Below the pieces are notes generated by a model. It had not been told where the DNA came from and searched no databases. It worked only from the letters and a program-made list of their open reading frames with translations. From positions 1-15,996 of the forward strand of contig JAPUIM010000074.1 of the NCBI GenBank assembly GCA_027297025.1: 15,996 nt of DNA, written 5' to 3'. Source of the stretch: Bacteroidota bacterium. GTDB lineage: Bacteria; Bacteroidota; Bacteroidia; Cytophagales; Cyclobacteriaceae. The position numbers and the translations under genes are program-made. Below, piece by piece: positions 14,795 to 15,996 of the stretch; within the stretch, counting starts at the first letter, position 1, and the number at the start of each line of letters is the position of its first letter.

Positions 14795-15393
14795 ACAAAC
14801 AGTTTTCTGACAAAGCGCTAAAGGATTTTAAGCTGATAGATAGGGCCACTAAAAAAGGTGATCAACAGGCCTTTGCAGAGTTAATGGAGCGTTACAAAAA
14901 ACCTGTTTACCATATGATATTAAAAATGGTAAGAAATGTGGACGACGCGGAAGACTTGACAATTGAAGCATTTGCCAAAGCCTTTAAAAACTTACATCGC
15001 TTCAAAAAAGATTTTACTTTTAGCACCTGGTTATTCAGGATTGCCACCAACAACTCCATTGATTTCATTCGTAAAAAACGTCTGGAAACCTTCAGCCTCA
15101 ATACATCCTTCAAAGATGATAGTGGGGAGGCAGTTAACATCGATGTAGAAGATAAGAACCTCGACCCACAGGAGGAAGCAATCAAAAGCCAGAAAATTGA
15201 ACTGATCCAGATGTTTGTTACCAAGCTACCGGCCAAATACCAACGTTTGGTACGCCTGCGCTATTTTCAGGAACTTTCCTACGAGGAAATTGCCCAAGAG
15301 CTAAACGCACCATTAGGAACGGTAAAAGCACAACTCCATAGAGCCCGTGAACTGATGTACGATTTGGTTAAAGGTAAAAAAGACCATATTTGA
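14785..15393 (+). CDS. ECF-type sigma-70 family RNA polymerase sigma factor
   Basis: This 202-residue protein is a group 4 (ECF) sigma factor, which directs RNA polymerase to a particular set of promoters. Sigma region 2 covers about residues 30-98, including the core-binding DAEDLTIEAFAKAF and the -10 recognition helix FSTWLFRIATNNSIDFIRKKR. A 35-residue acidic linker follows. Region 4 covers about 138-192, with YEEIAQELNAPLGTVKAQLHRAR forming the helix-turn-helix that reads the -35 region. No anti-sigma factor gene is next to it in the window, unlike many ECF systems. The ATG at 14785 lies inside the end of the glycosyltransferase gene, with a ten-base overlap, so the two are probably translated together. 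rsmG begins 20 bases after its stop. Confidence 0.94.
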   Translation: MELDKQFSDKALKDFKLIDRATKKGDQQAFAELMERYKKPVYHMILKMVRNVDDAEDLTIEAFAKAFKNLHRFKKDFTFSTWLFRIATNNSIDFIRKKRLETFSLNTSFKDDSGEAVNIDVEDKNLDPQEEAIKSQKIELIQMFVTKLPAKYQRLVRLRYFQELSYEEIAQELNAPLGTVKAQLHRARELMYDLVKGKKDHI

Positions 15394-15413
15394 TCTTTCA
15401 ATCCTCTGGCCAA

Positions 15414-15996
15414 ATGTCCGGTTTCGATTTAATCCTGAAATATTTTCCTGATTTAAGTTCTGAACAGATTCATGAGTTGGTGACTTATTCTACCCTCCAA
15501 AGGCAATGGAATCTTAAAATCAATCTAATATCCAGAAAAGATATAGATCATTTGTCTGAGAGGCATATTCTTCCCTCTCTATCCATTAAAAAGGCCATTA
15601 ATATCCCTCCGGGATCCACCATGTTGGATGTGGGAACCGGAGGAGGTTTTCCCGGAATTCCATTAGCCATATTGCACCCGGAAGTTACCTTTCATCTAAT
15701 AGACTCAGTTGGGAAAAAGGTTCGTGCCGTGAAAAGTATTACCAATTCTCTGGAACTTAAGAATGTAAGTGTACAGAAAATTCGGGCTGAAGAATTACAT
15801 GAAAAATATGATTTTGTAACTGGCCGCGCAGTGAAAGATCTGAGGACTTTCAGCAATTGGGTGAAGGGAAATTTAAAAAGAAACAAAGAGCAACAATGTA
15901 CCGGAGGTATCCTTTACCTAAAAGGAGGTAATGCCAAAAGTGATGAGAAAATACCTGGTTTTAGGTCTAAGATCTATCCACTTTCACAATTTTTCG
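15414..15996 (+). CDS. rsmG: 16S rRNA (guanine527-N7)-methyltransferase RsmG, C-terminus cut by window edge
   Basis: RsmG methylates N7 of G527 in 16S rRNA, using S-adenosylmethionine. 194 codons are in the window with no stop, against about 207 residues in E. coli, so only the end is missing. The conserved N-terminal block WNLKINLISRKD is at residues 32-43 and ERHILPS at 49-55. The SAM-binding loop LDVGTGGGFPG is at 71-81, IDSVGKKVRAVK at 96-107, and GRAV at 137-140 lies in the active site. The start is ATG at 15414. It gives the short leader of about 30 residues before the conserved block that is normal in this family. It follows the sigma factor by 20 bases and is probably cotranscribed with it. 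Confidence 0.95.
   Translation, partial: MSGFDLILKYFPDLSSEQIHELVTYSTLQRQWNLKINLISRKDIDHLSERHILPSLSIKKAINIPPGSTMLDVGTGGGFPGIPLAILHPEVTFHLIDSVGKKVRAVKSITNSLELKNVSVQKIRAEELHEKYDFVTGRAVKDLRTFSNWVKGNLKRNKEQQCTGGILYLKGGNAKSDEKIPGFRSKIYPLSQFF

Noticed and set aside
1..15996. Mobile elements, CRISPR arrays, phage defence genes, tRNA or rRNA genes
   Set aside because: No transposase, integrase, spaced direct repeats, target-site duplications or RNA gene sequences were seen, and the coding is dense housekeeping sequence throughout.

Overview
The window looks like core chromosome from a member of the Bacteroidota, probably near the Cytophagales. Four things point there. Genes lack Shine-Dalgarno sequences. 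Promoter -7 boxes fit the Bacteroidota pattern TAnnTTTG. Several proteins are typical of the phylum: a long OstA-like protein, an RpoZ-like omega subunit, a DUF4835 protein, and a FabI with the SQSPTKTT loop. The gene order bamD-rpoZ-coaBC-DUF4835-recN is, from memory, conserved in the phylum. No database search was possible, so the genus is not claimed.

Layout. Minus strand, 1-1699: the start of mdh (cut by the window edge) lies downstream of tilS. Plus strand, 1794-10475: an OstA/LptA-like envelope protein, then bamD, rpoZ, coaBC, a secreted DUF4835 protein, recN, fabI and ispE, all close together. ispE meets the next block tail to tail with 10 bases between stop codons. Minus strand, 13598-10486: tgt, an LptF/LptG permease and an EamA transporter, with spacing of 3 bases and then a one-base stop/start overlap. 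Plus strand, 13679 to the end: a membrane glycosyltransferase, an ECF-type sigma factor whose start overlaps it, and rsmG, which runs off the right edge. No intergenic stretch reaches 300 bases.

How the genes fit together. One theme is the outer membrane: the OstA-like protein and LptF-like permease belong to lipopolysaccharide transport, BamD to beta-barrel insertion, and FabI supplies fatty acids for lipids. IspE supplies isoprenoids and CoaBC coenzyme A. A second theme is translation and RNA: TilS and Tgt modify tRNA, RsmG modifies 16S rRNA, and RpoZ and the sigma factor belong to RNA polymerase. RecN repairs DNA breaks.

I found no mobile element, CRISPR array, phage gene, toxin-antitoxin pair, tRNA or rRNA, and no convincing new multi-gene system. 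The points most worth checking are inside familiar enzymes. Tgt has lost all three zinc-binding cysteines. CoaBC carries Asp and Ser where the E. coli decarboxylase has catalytic Asn and Cys. Two genes seem to lack an ATG start, and the glycosyltransferase may have a leaderless message.
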